Positions 31,228 to 33,136 of a stretch of DNA of 33,136 bases are shown one piece after another. Every line of letters starts with the position of its first letter. Position 1 is the first letter of the stretch. The stretch is taken from assembly GCA_945865815.1 (NCBI GenBank), contig CAMBFR010000041.1, positions 1 through 33,136 of the forward strand. Direction: 5' to 3'. This stretch comes from Candidatus Sulfopaludibacter sp. SbA3. GTDB taxonomy: Bacteria > Acidobacteriota > Terriglobia > 20CM-2-55-15. A program made the position numbers and the translations under genes. Under the pieces are notes generated by a model that was not told the origin of the DNA, did no database searches, and worked only from the letters and a program-made list of their open reading frames with translations.

Positions 31228-31236
31228 TGCTATGCT
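31228..31236 (+). promoter_or_regulatory. Candidate -10 region of the lipoprotein amidohydrolase gene
   Basis: TGCTATGCT (extended -10 form), with an overlapping TAAAAT at 31236-31241 as an alternative. Upstream TTGGAT at 31211-31216 is badly spaced for either. The leader of about 45 nt carries AAGGAG before the ATG at 31287. Confidence 0.35.
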
Positions 31237-31286
31237 AAAATTCCGCACCGCAAGAGGCTATTAATATATCTAAGGAGATTGGGTCG

Positions 31287-33077
31287 ATGAAACGGTACAC
31301 ACAATTGGTTATCGCGGGAACACTGCTCGCATTCGTTGCCGGTTGCTCCTCTGAGCCAGCCGACGAAAAAACGGGTGGGGGCGGCGAAGCGACACCAGGA
31401 GCAGTCGCCGAAGTCACATTCTTTTTGGGCGCACGCCTGATTACAGGCGATGGAAGCGCTCCCATTGAGGAAGCCACTTTCATTGTGTCGAATGGGAAAA
31501 TCACAGCCATTGGGGCGAAAGGCGAGCTCAGGGCTCCCGACGGCGCGGGACGTGTGGACCTGGAAGGACAAACAGTAATGCCGGTGGTGGTCAACCTCCA
31601 CGGGCATGCCGGAATCAACAACGGTTCGACGACTGGATCTCAGAACTACAGTCGCGAATCCGTGCTGGCGGATCTCAATCGATACATCTATTACGGCGTC
31701 GGGGCCGTCGCTTTGCTGGGAACGGACTCGGGTGACATCATCTATGGGATTCGAGACGAGCAGCGCGAAGGCAAAGGTGGCAGCGCTCGAGTATTGACCG
31801 CGGGCCAGGGCATCACGGTCAGGGGCGGTTGGCCCGTTTCGATTCTGGGCAACATTCCAATCCAGGTATCTTCGGAAGCCGACGCTCGACAAGCGGTAGC
31901 CGGCCTCGCAGCCAAAAAGGTCGACTTCGTCAAGATCTGGGTCGACGACGATATGGGCCGCGTTCCGAAAATGAGCCCGGCAATCGCCAGAGCCATCATC
32001 GACGAGGCCAAAAAGAGTAGTCTCCGTGTTGTCGCGCACGTCTTCTATCTCGCCGATGCGAAGGAACTGGTCGCAGCCGGAGTCAGTGGACTTGTCCACA
32101 GCATCCGCGACCGCGAGGTCGACAATGCGCTGGTCGCTGAGATGAAAGAGAAAAACGTCTTTTACACGCCAACGCTCGTTGCCCACGAAGCCAAATTCGT
32201 ATATGCCGATGATCCGGACTGGCTTGGCGAGCAGACGATGCGTGAAGCGTACCCAGCCCAGCTTTCCGCCTATTATGCCAATGCCATCACGGTGAACAGA
32301 TACAAGAGAAACGCTGACGCGGATAAATTCCGCCAGCAATATGACATCGCAAAGCGGAATCTTAAAAAGATGGCCGATGGCGGTGTGAAGATCGGGCTCG
32401 GAACCGACAGCGGCACCGGCGGCGATTTTCCGGGCTACTTTGAGCATCGTGAGATGGAGTTGATGGTTTCTGCCGGCATGTCGGCATCCGACGTCATCAA
32501 GGCTGCAAGTGTCGTGTCTGCCGAAATCGCCGGTGTTGCCGATCTTGGAGGTCTGGCGGTTGGAAAGTCCGGAGATTTCTTTGTGCTAAACACCAATCCT
32601 CTGGATGACATCAAGAACACCAAGGACATTTTGTCAATGTACAGAAACGGTCAGGAAATGCAGCGCCTTCCCCTGATCCAGAACCTGACGATGGATGTTC
32701 CTTCAATCACCGACGCGGATCGGGCGGCAGACCGTGCGGCGGCAGTCCGCGAAGCTCAACTCGCGGCGGAAGCCAAGCTGGAACATTTCGGCAAGTTTGT
32801 GCTCGGCCCGTCCGCCAATGTTCGCGCAATGCCCATTCCGACCCCCAAGGGTTCCACTTCACGGATTGTGGCCGGCCCGCCGGACAGAATCACGGTTGGC
32901 CTGCGTGCCAGCGCGGCGGATCTGCGGCAGTTCTATACCGCTGCGCTTCCCAGATACCGCTGGACGCTCCAGGGCCAGTGCTGGGAACGGACACATCCGA
33001 TCTCGAATAAGACCCAGGTCCTCTGCGCCGATACGTCGGCGGCAAACAGCATCGTCCTCCAGATTTCCGAAAGGTAA
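31287..33077 (+). CDS. Lipoprotein amidohydrolase with extra C-terminal domain
   Basis: 596 residues. Signal peptide MKRYTQLVIAGTLLAFVAGC with lipobox Cys20 and a Gly-rich linker, so it is exported and lipid-anchored. The amidohydrolase barrel covers about 43-470: metal His105-Gly-His107 in VNLHGHAG, FVKIWVDDD with the candidate bridging Lys, VVAHVFY, GLVHSIRD and the catalytic Asp in IGLGTDSGTGG. These match imidazolonepropionase/prolidase-like exported hydrolases, often acting on peptides. The last 100 residues (about 497-596) form an additional domain with LRQFYTAALPRYRWTLQ and two Cys (QCWER, VLCAD) that may pair. Good Shine-Dalgarno AAGGAG. Substrate unknown. Confidence 0.85.
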   Translation: MKRYTQLVIAGTLLAFVAGCSSEPADEKTGGGGEATPGAVAEVTFFLGARLITGDGSAPIEEATFIVSNGKITAIGAKGELRAPDGAGRVDLEGQTVMPVVVNLHGHAGINNGSTTGSQNYSRESVLADLNRYIYYGVGAVALLGTDSGDIIYGIRDEQREGKGGSARVLTAGQGITVRGGWPVSILGNIPIQVSSEADARQAVAGLAAKKVDFVKIWVDDDMGRVPKMSPAIARAIIDEAKKSSLRVVAHVFYLADAKELVAAGVSGLVHSIRDREVDNALVAEMKEKNVFYTPTLVAHEAKFVYADDPDWLGEQTMREAYPAQLSAYYANAITVNRYKRNADADKFRQQYDIAKRNLKKMADGGVKIGLGTDSGTGGDFPGYFEHREMELMVSAGMSASDVIKAASVVSAEIAGVADLGGLAVGKSGDFFVLNTNPLDDIKNTKDILSMYRNGQEMQRLPLIQNLTMDVPSITDADRAADRAAAVREAQLAAEAKLEHFGKFVLGPSANVRAMPIPTPKGSTSRIVAGPPDRITVGLRASAADLRQFYTAALPRYRWTLQGQCWERTHPISNKTQVLCADTSAANSIVLQISER

Positions 33078-33079
33078 AC

Positions 33080-33136
33080 AATTCGGGGGGAGATCCGGGG
33101 ACGCACCCCCGAATTCTTGAAGTACAGAATTCGGGG
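33080..33136. repeat. Palindromic AATTCGGGGG element at the right edge
   Basis: AATTCGGGGG (33080-33089) pairs with CCCCCGAATT (33106-33115) around a 16-base loop. A further GAATTCGGGG begins at 33127 and runs off the window. It lies 3 bases after the amidohydrolase stop. It may be a dispersed repeat or a 3'-end hairpin; no U-tract is visible. Confidence 0.55.

Noticed and set aside
31134-31286. Glycine riboswitch upstream of gcvT
   Set aside because: The leader lacks the paired GGAGAG-type aptamer stems and conserved cores; only a weak promoter and an SD are seen.

Overview
The window is about 33 kb of gene-dense bacterial chromosome. It holds roughly 38 protein genes, two tRNAs and a few intergenic palindromes, with no phage, plasmid, transposase or CRISPR content. 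Lipoproteins, an outer-membrane barrel and many signal peptides point to a diderm (Gram-negative type) bacterium. An adjacent pair of DUF507 genes, a BshB1-type bacillithiol deacetylase, a PduO-type cobalamin adenosyltransferase, split glycine decarboxylase subunits (GcvPA/GcvPB), DUF6152 and a COG3375/N-acylamino-acid-racemase pair fit an Acidobacteriota-like soil lineage. That placement is an inference from gene content; no rRNA is present to confirm it.

Layout. 1-1.9 kb: the end of a TPR protein converges on kbl (threonine/glycine metabolism). 2-5.9 kb: an SH3-domain lipoprotein is divergent from a tightly overlapping xseB-ispA-tlyA-nadK operon, in which xseB carries an in-frame amber codon; a small Cys-rich protein follows. 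5.9-10 kb: a DRE-TIM acyltransferase/lyase, a degenerate molybdoenzyme FAD subunit, and a divergent xdhC-pduO-barrel operon. 10-12.2 kb: a YdcZ-type transporter, a long inverted repeat, a CrcB/Fluc fluoride channel, a methyltransferase and tRNA-Val. 12.2-14.8 kb (minus strand): tRNA-Asp, two DUF507 genes, a thioredoxin-like gene, and an M48 metalloprotease upstream of a strong terminator. 14.8-16.7 kb (minus): ribF-glutaredoxin-bshB1. 16.9-20.8 kb (plus): mazG, a GNAT, an NSAR/OSBS-type racemase and an amidohydrolase, all overlapping. 21-23 kb (minus): two paralogous secreted proteins flanking a DUF6152 gene. 23-25.6 kb (minus): an APC permease, ribA and a lipoprotein. 25.6-26.8 kb (plus): a MoaD-MoaE fusion and a small helical protein. 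26.8-31.1 kb (minus): a complete glycine cleavage operon gcvT-gcvH-gcvPA-gcvPB. 31.3-33.1 kb (plus): a lipoprotein amidohydrolase.

How the genes work together. The glycine cleavage operon and kbl both handle glycine. RibA and RibF bracket flavin synthesis. The MoaD-MoaE fusion, XdhC and the FAD-subunit-like gene all belong to molybdenum-cofactor enzyme biology, although no catalytic molybdoenzyme subunit is here. The GNAT-racemase pair matches the known N-succinylation/racemisation module for D-amino acids. Genes within operons often overlap by ATGA, GTGA or TTGA junctions, implying translational coupling.

Most notable signals: the amber codon in xseB; repeated -10 elements (often extended, TGnTAnnnT) only 6-12 nt before start codons that lack a Shine-Dalgarno, suggesting leaderless transcripts; a GNAT gene whose conserved N-terminus has no standard start codon and runs back into mazG; the paralogue-DUF6152-paralogue cassette; and a 45-50 bp-arm inverted repeat upstream of the fluoride channel. 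I did not find one large clearly new system. The best candidates for new biology are the secreted cassette and the GNAT-racemase-amidohydrolase operon.
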